Assembly (NCBI GenBank): GCA_964526835.1
Contig: CAZGMK010000002.1
Location: 149,634 to 213,633 of the forward strand
Direction: 5' to 3'
Source: DAOSXA01 sp964526835
Lineage (GTDB): Bacteria > Zixibacteria > MSB-5A5 > GN15 > FEB-12
DNA length: 64,000 nucleotides
In this document: positions 57,115 through 64,000 of the stretch, in pieces
Numbering within the stretch: the stretch's first letter is position 1
Layout of the letters: every line of letters starts with the position of its first letter
The notes under the pieces: model-generated
The model's database searches: none
The model's input: the letters and a program-made list of their open reading frames with translations, nothing else
Told to the model about the DNA's origin: nothing
Position numbers and translations under genes: made by a program

Positions 57115-58788
57115 TCAACAGTTCTCGTAGTTGGGCCCCTCACCACCCTGCGGCGTAACCCACCGGATGATGCCGTAAGGATCGGCGATGTCACAGGTCT
57201 TGCAGTGAACACAATTTGACGGCGTCAATTCCAGCTTCTGCTTACCCGGACGATCCGGGTCGTCGACCATGTTGTAGACGCTGGCCGGGCAGAAATGCTG
57301 GCAGGGATTGCCGTATTCCTCGGTGCAGCGATTGTTGCAGATATCCAGGTCCTCGATCTGCAGGTGTGAAGGTTGGTCTTCCTCATGCATCGTACCGGAC
57401 TTGTAGACATCGGTCAACTTGTCGAAGGTGTAACTGTTGTCCAGCTTGACCTTCTCCTTCTCGGCGGGTCGGCCGGCTTCGCGAGGATACTCATCGAGGG
57501 TCAGCATATACTCGTGATCCTCTTTGTTCTTGCGCCGGTTAAACAACCCTCGTCCGCCAGTGTACATCTGCAGCGCACCGTGGAAGAGACCGGGAATCAG
57601 CCCACCCTTGAAGCCGGCGTGGAAATTGCGCGTAGCGTACATCTCGTCGTAGGCCCAGCTCGAACGATAACGCTGCTGGTAGCCTGCCAGAGCGGCAGCG
57701 GAAAAGTCATCCTTCTTAAGGCATTCGTGTATGGTCTCGGCGACCATGATGCCGGACTTGATAGCTAAGTGAATTCCCTTCAGTCGCATCGGATTCAGCA
57801 ACCCGGCGGAGTCGCCGCATAGAAGAAGCCCGTCGTGGTGAAGCTTGGGGACTGAGTAAAACCCGTTATCGGGGATCGCTTTGGCCCCGTAATGCAGCAT
57901 CTCCCCGCCCTCCAGCAGCTTCTTGATGAAGGGGTGAGTCTTCAGACGCTGGAACTTCATGTGCGGATCATTGGTCGGGTCAGGTGAATTCAAGCCCACC
58001 GCATATCCGACGGACACCATGGTGTCGCTCATGCCGTAGATCCAGCCGCCGCCGTATTCTTTCCATCGTTGGGGCCAGCCTACCGTATGGATAACCTGAC
58101 CGGCCCTGATACGACCCTGGGGCACTTGCCAGACCTCCTTGACACCTGTCAGGTAGGCCTGGGGCAGAGAATCGGCGCGCAATTCAGGGATTCGCTCGAA
58201 GGCCATGCGGGTCAGACTGCCGCGCACGCCTTCACAAAGAACCGTAACCCTGGCTTCGACTATCGATCCGGGCTCATAGTTCGACCTGGGCTCCCCTTCC
58301 TTGCTGACCCCGGCGTCGGATGTCTGCACGCCCTTGACTTTCCCGTCCTCGACCAGCAGTTCGTAGCCGGCCAGTCCCGGATAAACGTCGACCCCGAGGG
58401 CCTCGACCTGCTCGGCCATCCAGGCCGTGAGCTTGTTCAGGGAAACGACGTAGAATCCATGATTGTCGATAGCCCGGGGCGTGAACGGAAATCGTGATTG
58501 ATCCTGATATCTCAGGAGGTACATGTCCTCACCGGATACCTCCGCCTCAAGCGGGGCGCCCTTGTCCTTGAAGTCGGGAACGAGTTCAGCCAGACCTCGT
58601 GGATCCATGACTGCCCCCGACAGCGAGTGGGCGCCAGGATGGCCACCCTTCTCCATGATCAGGATTTCCGGCATCTCGCCGCCGTCCTGTTGGACCAGGG
58701 AGGCCAGCTTATGCGCGACCGCCAGGCCGGCCGGACCGGCTCCGACTATCAGGATGTCAGTTGGAAGGACTTCTCGCTCTACATTCAT
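57115..58788 (-). CDS. electron-transfer flavoprotein:quinone oxidoreductase
   Basis: A 557-residue protein. The FAD-binding Rossmann motif ILIVGAGPAGLAVA is at 13-26. A central substrate/quinone-binding region contains GDSAGLLNPMRLKGIHLAIKSG. A C-terminal 4Fe-4S domain follows, with conserved cysteines in CQHFCPASVYN and NCVHCKTCDIADP. It passes electrons from ETF (acyl-CoA dehydrogenases) to the membrane quinone pool. No etfA or etfB lies nearby. The start is preceded by AAGGAG. An ArsC-like gene ends 66 bases upstream. Confidence 0.95.
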   Translation of the reverse strand: MNVEREVLPTDILIVGAGPAGLAVAHKLASLVQQDGGEMPEILIMEKGGHPGAHSLSGAVMDPRGLAELVPDFKDKGAPLEAEVSGEDMYLLRYQDQSRFPFTPRAIDNHGFYVVSLNKLTAWMAEQVEALGVDVYPGLAGYELLVEDGKVKGVQTSDAGVSKEGEPRSNYEPGSIVEARVTVLCEGVRGSLTRMAFERIPELRADSLPQAYLTGVKEVWQVPQGRIRAGQVIHTVGWPQRWKEYGGGWIYGMSDTMVSVGYAVGLNSPDPTNDPHMKFQRLKTHPFIKKLLEGGEMLHYGAKAIPDNGFYSVPKLHHDGLLLCGDSAGLLNPMRLKGIHLAIKSGIMVAETIHECLKKDDFSAAALAGYQQRYRSSWAYDEMYATRNFHAGFKGGLIPGLFHGALQMYTGGRGLFNRRKNKEDHEYMLTLDEYPREAGRPAEKEKVKLDNSYTFDKLTDVYKSGTMHEEDQPSHLQIEDLDICNNRCTEEYGNPCQHFCPASVYNMVDDPDRPGKQKLELTPSNCVHCKTCDIADPYGIIRWVTPQGGEGPNYENC

Positions 58789-58854
58789 ACCTGCTCCTTG
58801 ACAATGGTACAGAATATAGTCGGCGACAAGTCAGAAGAAAAGCATTAACAGCTC

Positions 58855-59304
58855 TTACTTGCGCTTCCCCTTACCGGAACCCTTACGTCCACCCTTGCCA
58901 CCATTGGACTTGTTGCGAATCGGCTCCGGCGGTGCATCGCCGTTACCGCTGTACTGCAGCATCTCGGAAATGCGCTTCTTGTCGGAACCGATAGTGATAA
59001 GTCGAGTAGACCTGATGATAGGGCGACGAATCAACGTATAGTCCTCAGCCATCGCCCGAATGGCTTCCTCGCGATCGGGGGTAGCCGTGTCAAAACCCCG
59101 CTCGCCATAAGACGGCGACAAGGGGTTCAGAAAGTGGCCCACCGAGAGGGTTCCGATGAGCCGGCGCAACTCCGTCTCGTCAAGCGGCTCGCGACCGATA
59201 TCGCGCACCGAGAGTATCACTCCGGAATCCTCGACGAACTTTCGGATGTCGCTGCAAGTGTCGTCGTCGCCGTAACACAAGAACTCTGCTCGTTTCAGGG
59301 GCAT
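58855..59304 (-). CDS. ArsC/Spx-family thioredoxin-fold protein
   Basis: A protein of about 149 residues. CSDIRKFVEDSG places the catalytic-type cysteine before RK as in ArsC/YffB proteins, and RDIGREPLDETELRRLIG, PSY and IRRPIIRST follow the family order. The substrate is unclear; such proteins range from arsenate reductases to regulators. The last 30 residues are a Gly/Lys-rich basic tail not usual for the family, perhaps for nucleic-acid binding. The second of two adjacent ATGs (59304) is better spaced from GGAGG. Confidence 0.85.
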   Translation of the reverse strand: MPLKRAEFLCYGDDDTCSDIRKFVEDSGVILSVRDIGREPLDETELRRLIGTLSVGHFLNPLSPSYGERGFDTATPDREEAIRAMAEDYTLIRRPIIRSTRLITIGSDKKRISEMLQYSGNGDAPPEPIRNKSNGGKGGRKGSGKGKRK

Positions 59305-59307
59305 CAT

Positions 59308-59895
59308 AACCTCCGTTAAAAGTAGCCCGAACCAGTCATTTCGAATTCATTTCCGCCTTCCGCCGCGGAAGCTCTTCGATCGCAACTGCTCGGTGTTCCC
59401 GGGGGGAACTCCCCTCGGGCAGTGGCGACGCTCTCTGCGGCATCAGGTCTTACGAACCCTGCTCAGGCCGATCACCATCCACGGTGACACGCGGTTACTT
59501 GTTAAGCGCTGAGGGCGAATTAACAAGGCTTTCTCAGGGTTCTAAGGCTGTCGTAATCGAGGTCTCTTCCGAAGCATCAACTCCGGGAGGTTGCCATAGT
59601 CAACCGGTCATATACAGCCGCCGTGCGACCGTGAAAGGAAAGTCAATCGACCGGGATTAGTGCGCCCCTCGAAAGGCATGGCCTTAATTGGAAGCATCCT
59701 CAAACAGTATATCGGAGGAAGCTCAGGGGGACTTTACTTGGCCCCGTACACCTACTATTACGCTTCAGCCGCTGCAATAGTTCACTATTTCTAGTGGCGT
59801 TGTCAACGGAAATTTACCGATTTCAATCGTCGAGTAACGGCAGCCGGTCACAACCCTCTCCGCGCAAATACCGTGCCGCATGATAAATTGGGTTT
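59308..59895. other. 588-base gene-free region rich in inverted repeats (possible structured RNA)
   Basis: No recognisable gene. Paired segments include TTCCGC/GCGGAA (59358-59370), ACTGC/GCAGT (59385-59389/59419-59423) enclosing GTTCCC/GGGAAC, and GAACCCTG/CAGGGTTC (59454-59461/59535-59542). CTTGTTAA/TTAACAAG (59498-59505/59520-59527) has a loop holding CTGAG (59509-59513), which could pair with CTCAG (59533-59537) as a pseudoknot. Further hairpins follow to about 59750. On the minus strand a TTGACA box (59806-59801) with a poor -10 reads towards the ArsC-like gene. No tmRNA, RNase P, SRP or riboswitch core was recognised. A weak 38-codon plus-strand frame (59678-59794) is also present. Confidence 0.4.
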
Positions 59896-60525
59896 TCATA
59901 GCCTCATAGCGATTGAGATACCGTCCCGGAGAGGTACTATGGTGGTGAAGAACCTTTCGTCGGCATATAGTGAGTCATTGAACGTTTTCACGGCGGCCGT
60001 CGTCTTATCCGGTTTGTCGTCAACCACCCTGCCCGACCAAATGACATTGTCGGTCATGAACAACCCTCCCGGGCGCAGCCTCTGCGCGACTAGGTCAATG
60101 GTCTTGGGGTATCCCTCCTTGTCGATATCATTGAAGACTATATCGAAATGACCTTCGGCCAATCGCAACGTCTCGAGGGCATCGCCCACAGAGAAGTCGA
60201 ACCGGCTCTCAAGACCGCCCCGCTGAAAGAAGTCCCTCGCCTTAGCCATGTTCTCAGCCTCGCCGTCAGTAAGGAATATCTCGGCCCCTCCCTTACAAGC
60301 CATCGAGAACCAGTACGCCGAATAGCCGAACCCTGAACCCATCTCGAAGATTCGCCGTGCCTGGATGGCGCTCGCCATTTGATAGAGGAATCGTCCGACC
60401 AGGGGCCCCACAATCGGAAAGCCTTTCTCCTCGGCGTACCGTTCCATCTCGCGAAGGACAACGGGCCGTTCCGGAGTCAGCTGGTGCAAGTAGTCGTGAA
60501 TTCTCTCGAACATAGTATCATCCAT
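59896..60525 (-). CDS. SAM-dependent O-methyltransferase (caffeoyl-CoA OMT-like family 3)
   Basis: A 209-residue protein. The SAM-binding motif I FEMGSGFGYSAYWFS (about 58-72), DIVFNDIDKEGYP and the family hallmark TDNVIWSGRV identify the class I O-methyltransferase family 3. Substrates vary, from catechols to tRNA wobble uridine derivatives (TrmR), so the target is open. The ATG at 60525 lies within the end of ispH and gives a family-length protein; a longer opening upstream overlaps ispH heavily. Confidence 0.9.
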   Translation of the reverse strand: MDDTMFERIHDYLHQLTPERPVVLREMERYAEEKGFPIVGPLVGRFLYQMASAIQARRIFEMGSGFGYSAYWFSMACKGGAEIFLTDGEAENMAKARDFFQRGGLESRFDFSVGDALETLRLAEGHFDIVFNDIDKEGYPKTIDLVAQRLRPGGLFMTDNVIWSGRVVDDKPDKTTAAVKTFNDSLYADERFFTTIVPLRDGISIAMRL

Positions 60526-61429
60526 CCTTATCGTCTGCGGGTCCTTCGGGATGCTCGACAACAGCCCGCCCTCCGGACAGCTCGACCAGCCGCTGAATGA
60601 CCTCGTCGACCAGGAACTGCGGCGTGGAGGCTCCGGCGGAAACGCCGACCGCCTGCACTCCATTATCGAACCATCGCGGATCAATCTCATCCTTGTTTTG
60701 AATCAGGCGACCGTCGCCGCACGTGTCCTGTGAGAGCTTCACCAGCCGGTTGGTGTTGGCCGAGGAAAGTGAACCGACGATCAAGATAACATCGACCTGA
60801 GAAGCCATTTCGGTGATTGCCTGCTGTCGCTGAGTTGTGGCGTTGCAGATCGTGTTGAACATCTGTATGCCCGGCCACTTTTCTTGCGCCGCTCTGGCAA
60901 CATCCTCATACAGCGACGTATGCGCAGTGGTCTGCACGGTCATTCCGAGCTTGCGTCCCGGCCAGTCGGGCAACGCTCTCAGGTCGTCAATAGTGGCGGC
61001 GACAGTTATTCGATCCGGGGCATGGCCGACGATCCCGGCCGTCTCGTCGTGGTCCGGATCGCCGAAGTGAATTATGTAAAAGCCCTTGTCGATAGCATCG
61101 GTGATAGTCCGGTAGATGCGACTGACCAGCGGACAGGTAGCATCGATAATGGTCAGGCCTCTGGCTCGGGCGGTCCTGACCACATCCGGGGAGACGCCGT
61201 GGGCGGAGATTATCAGGGCGCCGCTCTCGACGTCTTTGACATGATACTGCTGGCCGACACCCATGCAACGAAAATGCTCGACCACCGCCTCGTTGTGCAC
61301 GATCTCCTTCAGGATAGTGACAGGCTGCCGGCCCAGGTGCTTCTCGGCGGTCTCCTCGGCTATCCGGATCGCCCGCTTTACGCCCATACAGAACCCCTGG
61401 TGCCGCGCAATGACGATCTTCTTAAGCAC
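60518..61429 (-). CDS. ispH: 4-hydroxy-3-methylbut-2-enyl diphosphate reductase
   Basis: A 303-residue protein. Three cluster cysteines, Cys14 (QGFCMGVKRA), Cys99 (IDATCPLV) and Cys195 (NTICNAT), bind the active-site 4Fe-4S; the AHTS segment and SANTNRL carry substrate-binding residues. It makes IPP and DMAPP in the last step of the MEP isoprenoid pathway. It overlaps pdxT upstream and the methyltransferase downstream, so all three are probably translated from one message. Confidence 0.97.
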   Translation of the reverse strand: MLKKIVIARHQGFCMGVKRAIRIAEETAEKHLGRQPVTILKEIVHNEAVVEHFRCMGVGQQYHVKDVESGALIISAHGVSPDVVRTARARGLTIIDATCPLVSRIYRTITDAIDKGFYIIHFGDPDHDETAGIVGHAPDRITVAATIDDLRALPDWPGRKLGMTVQTTAHTSLYEDVARAAQEKWPGIQMFNTICNATTQRQQAITEMASQVDVILIVGSLSSANTNRLVKLSQDTCGDGRLIQNKDEIDPRWFDNGVQAVGVSAGASTPQFLVDEVIQRLVELSGGRAVVEHPEGPADDKDG

Positions 61430-62042
61430 CGGTCGCTCCTTCCTTGTGAGGAGTCCCGGTCAACGACAGGAAGTGCCTCAACAGTCGAGTGTCGTCATCT
61501 AATTCGGTATGGAAGGAACAGGCGAGGATATGACCTTGCTGAACCAGTACAGGATCGTTCCGGTACTCGGCGAGGACTCTCACGTCCTCGCCCACGCTGA
61601 CGATTCGCGGTGCGCGTATGAAGGTCGCCGTTAAGTCGACCTGATCCCCATTGAGAGGGGCCGGTAGCGAGTCCTCGAACGAGCAGATCTGCCGTCCGTA
61701 GTCGTTACGCACAACTTCGATGTCCAGGAGCTGTAGCGGGGATATACCGGCCTGGTTGTCTCTGATGGTAGTCGACAGCAGAATCATTCCGGCGCAGGTG
61801 CCGAAGACCGGGCGCATGGCGGCGAAGCCGAGCAGTGGTTGCCGCAGTCCGAATCTCTCCACCAAATAATGAATCGTGGTTGATTCGCCGCCGGGAATGA
61901 TCAGGGCATCGGCCATGTCGAGGTCGCTGGCGCTGCGAACTTCTGTCGGCGTCGCACCGACAAGGCGCACCTGATGGGCATGGCGCTCGAAGTCGCCCTG
62001 AAGGGCCAGCAGGCCCACGTGCATGTCAGCGTAGCTTGTCAT
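61422..62042 (-). CDS. pdxT: pyridoxal 5'-phosphate synthase glutaminase subunit
   Basis: A 206-residue class I glutaminase. The GGESTT motif is at 51-56, catalytic Cys83 in GTCAGMI and His178/Glu180 in SFHTEL, where HPEL is usual. It supplies ammonia to PdxS for vitamin B6 synthesis; pdxS is not in this window. A TATAAT box ends only five bases before the ATG at 62042, so the mRNA may be leaderless. A second ATG six codons later (MHVGLLALQGDF) is closer to the family start. Confidence 0.93.
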   Translation of the reverse strand: MTSYADMHVGLLALQGDFERHAHQVRLVGATPTEVRSASDLDMADALIIPGGESTTIHYLVERFGLRQPLLGFAAMRPVFGTCAGMILLSTTIRDNQAGISPLQLLDIEVVRNDYGRQICSFEDSLPAPLNGDQVDLTATFIRAPRIVSVGEDVRVLAEYRNDPVLVQQGHILACSFHTELDDDTRLLRHFLSLTGTPHKEGATGA

Positions 62043-62047
62043 CAGAC

Positions 62048-62053
62048 ATTATA
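62048..62053 (-). promoter_or_regulatory. TATAAT -10 box directly before pdxT
   Basis: On the minus strand an exact TATAAT lies five bases before the pdxT ATG, placing the transcription start at or near the A of that codon. The only -35-like sequence (TTGATC) is 20 bases upstream, so the promoter is not ideal. Confidence 0.45.
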
Positions 62054-62109
62054 ACGTCGTTCGCCGTCGAAGGGATCAATAAATGCTCGACGCCGGACGA
62101 GGTCAAGGC

Positions 62110-62421
62110 CTACAGGCCCAAGGTCCATTGCGGGTTGTGGGCCGCCAGTTGCGGCGGAACCTGGGAGTACAGACGGCCATCCAGCCGGCGTCCCGTGGCC
62201 CGGCGTTTGGCGCCACCCCACTGCTTGAAGAAGAAGGCAACTCCCTGCCGGCAGCAATCATCGCGCAGATCGCGGACCCAATCCGGTTTCATACAACGAG
62301 CCTTGGGACCTGATTCTCCCCCGGCGATGACCCAGTCTATGTCCGCCAGATCGATGCCGTTGAGTGCACTCAGGAGAGGCTCACAGGAAAGGAACCGAAC
62401 AGCCGCCGGGACTGCCCTCAT
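62110..62421 (-). pseudogene. C-terminal remnant of a DUF5131 (phage Gp37/Gp68-like) gene
   Basis: 103 codons match the C-terminal part of the DUF5131 family: AVPAAVRFLSCEPLL, DWVIAGGESGP, DWVRDLRDDC and FFFKQWGG. The N-terminal half expected in a protein of over 200 residues is missing. An in-frame stop lies just upstream of the first ATG, and the sequence beyond it is unrelated. Such genes occur on phages and mobile islands. The break marks a rearrangement junction next to the protease gene. Confidence 0.7.
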
Positions 62422-62452
62422 CTGTATTCACCAGTCAATAGCGGGCAGCAAC

Positions 62453-63799
62453 TCAACGCACTGGCTGAAACTCAATGTCCAAAGATTCTTCCACAACCCC
62501 TGTTGGGACGCCGAAGGCCAACCCCTCATAATTGACCCCCGCAATTTTCCAAGAGACTATACCAATTACACGCCCCGCCTCGTCAAGAATCGGGCCGCCG
62601 CTGTTGCCGGGATTCACACTGGCATCTGTTTGTATGTATTGAAAACCATCGAACTCTCGTAACCCACTTACTACTCCCCGAGTTACGGAGAATGACAACT
62701 CCTCGCCGGAAGGCGTTCCGATGACGAAGACCGAGGATCCCAGCCGTGGCTTACCTGACAACGTGACCGGCAGGCTCTTATGCCCACCCCCCGGCAGTCT
62801 GAGAAGAGCCACATCCTGCCGGTTGTTTCTACGTTCAACGCTTGCTTCCAAAGTCAATCCGGAAGGGAACCTGAGTTGCGCCTTCTCAACGCCATCCACT
62901 ACGTGGGCGGCAGTCAGTACATAACCGTCAGGCGAGACTACGACGCCGCTACCCACTGTGCTGCCGACGCGGACGGTAACGATGGAAGGTAGTACATTGT
63001 CTATATGGTGGTCGGGGAGGTTCCGCTCACCTGTCGCTACAGTGCCGACAGCCAAGGTGACTCGATTGCCCTGTTCGGAAGCCAGTTCGGGTTTGTCTGA
63101 TAGTAACTCAGCGACGAATTCCCCCTCCGCAAGGAGATTCTCAAGGGCTCTGCCGAAGGCATCGAATACGGCTGGCTTCGTTCTCGGAGACATCTTGGCG
63201 AATCCGTTTGTGGAGTGCTCGAACACCACTCGCTCCTTGAGGGCATCATATAGCTGCCAGTCGACATAGACGACCGCCTCGTTGTGATTACCAGCCAAAC
63301 CACCAAAAGTATTGTATCGAAGGTTTACGATTGTTGCACCGAGCTGATACCTCGCCTTGGCTGAATTGTCTGGGTCGAAGAGGATGTCTCGTCTCCCAAC
63401 GACATTATACCCATTTTTGATGAGGGTCTCGTTGGCACGCAGGGTGAACTCCTCCGATCCGAATGATAATCCAGACTGCCATATGTGGGACCATTTGGGT
63501 ACCTTCGCCAATCCCTCGTGGTGCTTGCCCACCTCCTCTCCAGCGGGGATTCGAATAACTACGCCCTTGAAGCTCAGCGGTTCCAAGTGGCTCTTATTGA
63601 CGTAAATCGGTTTGTGCTGGGGAGCGAGATTCCGCATGCTACCAGCGCAGCCGCAGAGCAGAAGCAGTAGCATTAGGGGAAGAAACTTGACGAGGTGTCC
63701 CCTTCTGGTGCTGACGAGATGCTTTCCACTGCTGAAACGTTCCCTCTCCACTTCCCTTACCTGCCTTTCAGTCGCTTGGTATAGTGTTTGATCATACAA
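62453..63799 (-). CDS. lipoprotein-like trypsin-family serine protease
   Basis: Up to 448 residues. A hydrophobic segment ending LLLLCGC forms a lipobox-like site after an unusually long basic leader; a GTG at 63751 would shorten it. The middle part (about 70-250) is unrecognised. The C-terminal HtrA/S1C-type domain (about 265-440) has LTAAHVV (His), RQDVALLRLP (Asp) and NPGNSGGPI (Ser), so the triad is complete. No PDZ domain is present. I infer a periplasmic lipid-anchored protease. Base composition looks less GC-rich than the core genes, and it borders a gene remnant and an insertion-sequence-like end, suggesting acquired DNA. Confidence 0.75.
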   Translation of the reverse strand: MYDQTLYQATERQVREVERERFSSGKHLVSTRRGHLVKFLPLMLLLLLCGCAGSMRNLAPQHKPIYVNKSHLEPLSFKGVVIRIPAGEEVGKHHEGLAKVPKWSHIWQSGLSFGSEEFTLRANETLIKNGYNVVGRRDILFDPDNSAKARYQLGATIVNLRYNTFGGLAGNHNEAVVYVDWQLYDALKERVVFEHSTNGFAKMSPRTKPAVFDAFGRALENLLAEGEFVAELLSDKPELASEQGNRVTLAVGTVATGERNLPDHHIDNVLPSIVTVRVGSTVGSGVVVSPDGYVLTAAHVVDGVEKAQLRFPSGLTLEASVERRNNRQDVALLRLPGGGHKSLPVTLSGKPRLGSSVFVIGTPSGEELSFSVTRGVVSGLREFDGFQYIQTDASVNPGNSGGPILDEAGRVIGIVSWKIAGVNYEGLAFGVPTGVVEESLDIEFQPVR

Positions 63800-63947
63800 A
63801 TCGTCTTGATATCGTTATCGTTCAGTGCTCCACGATGCTTGAATCAAGTTGCCACTCCATCCATTATCAGAAGGGGAGTTGAAGCGGATCCGTCGGCGAA
63901 TCTGCCCGGGCCAGAACACAGATCCAAGTAATGTAGCTCTTTACACC

Positions 63948-64000
63948 GGTGTGTCCGGAATTTTGTGTAAGCGACCGGTTCACGTTGTTTAGATCCTTCC
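63948..64000. mobile_element. probable end of an IS256-like insertion sequence (runs off window)
   Basis: The stretch GGTGTGTCCGGAATTTTGTG, continuing TAAGCGACC, resembles terminal inverted repeats of IS256/mutator-type elements as I recall them. Any transposase would lie beyond the right edge. The 150 bases between the protease start and this point hold no gene. Confidence 0.4.

Noticed and set aside
59400..59660. Riboswitch or RNase P-like words (GCCACTG, CTGAGA, GGAAAGTC)
   Set aside because: The remaining conserved parts of cobalamin, TPP or RNase P RNAs are absent or in the wrong order, so no named RNA class is claimed.

Overview
The window reads like a chromosomal stretch of an uncultured, diderm, probably anaerobic bacterium of the FCB side of the tree. 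A Zixibacteria-like lineage is my best guess, by inference only. Support: an outer-membrane biogenesis set (BamA, Skp, LpxD, Lgt); secreted proteins ending in NYPNPFN-type C-terminal sorting domains of the kind used by type IX secretion; cohesin and dockerin modules in a giant exported protein; and a 1,400-residue tandem acyl-CoA dehydratase activase typical of anaerobes. Genes are dense. Many start codons overlap the previous stop (ATGA, TGATG), and recognisable promoters mostly have a TATATT-like -10 box.

Layout. 1-6.3 kb (minus): a degenerate receiver protein, rhomboid protease, a small membrane ORF that may be a selenoprotein, thioredoxin, and the giant activase. 6.4-14.8 kb (plus): one long operon dtd-maf-rodZ-like-GT9-like-smc-ftsY-yjbQ-rlmH, closed by a hairpin. 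14.8-23.4 kb (minus): an 8.55-kb gene for a 2,850-residue secreted protein with about 24 cysteine-bearing beta repeats, then cohesin, dockerin and sorting domains. 23.9-25.5 kb: a broken gene for another sorting-domain protein. 25.5-29.6 kb (minus): a lipobox-bearing SPFH protein, a lipoprotein and uvrB. 29.8-34.3 kb (plus): rplU-bamA-skp-lpxD. 34.3-35.4 kb (minus): a HAMP-only membrane protein and ssb. 35.6-38.9 kb (plus): nadE-rsmI-PAP2-lgt.

47.8-38.9 kb (minus): rnr, a sigma-54-type activator, three exported/outer-membrane proteins and dgt in one tight run. 50.3-48.0 kb (minus): an ECF sigma/anti-sigma/two Spy-like chaperone cassette. Then mreB, a second rhomboid with an M23 peptidase, a PpiD-like chaperone, a CBU_0592-type membrane protein, ETF-quinone oxidoreductase and an ArsC-like protein. 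59.3-59.9 kb has no recognised gene but many inverted repeats. 62.0-59.9 kb (minus): pdxT-ispH-O-methyltransferase. The right edge is accessory in character: a DUF5131 remnant, a lipoprotein serine protease and what looks like an insertion-sequence end running off the window.

The strongest new lead is at 1255-1431: a single-pass membrane ORF whose in-frame TGA is followed, 23 bases later, by a GGU-loop hairpin of the bacterial SECIS type. The reading frame continues to a stop close to the next gene, and a thioredoxin gene lies directly upstream. No tRNA, rRNA or CRISPR array was seen.
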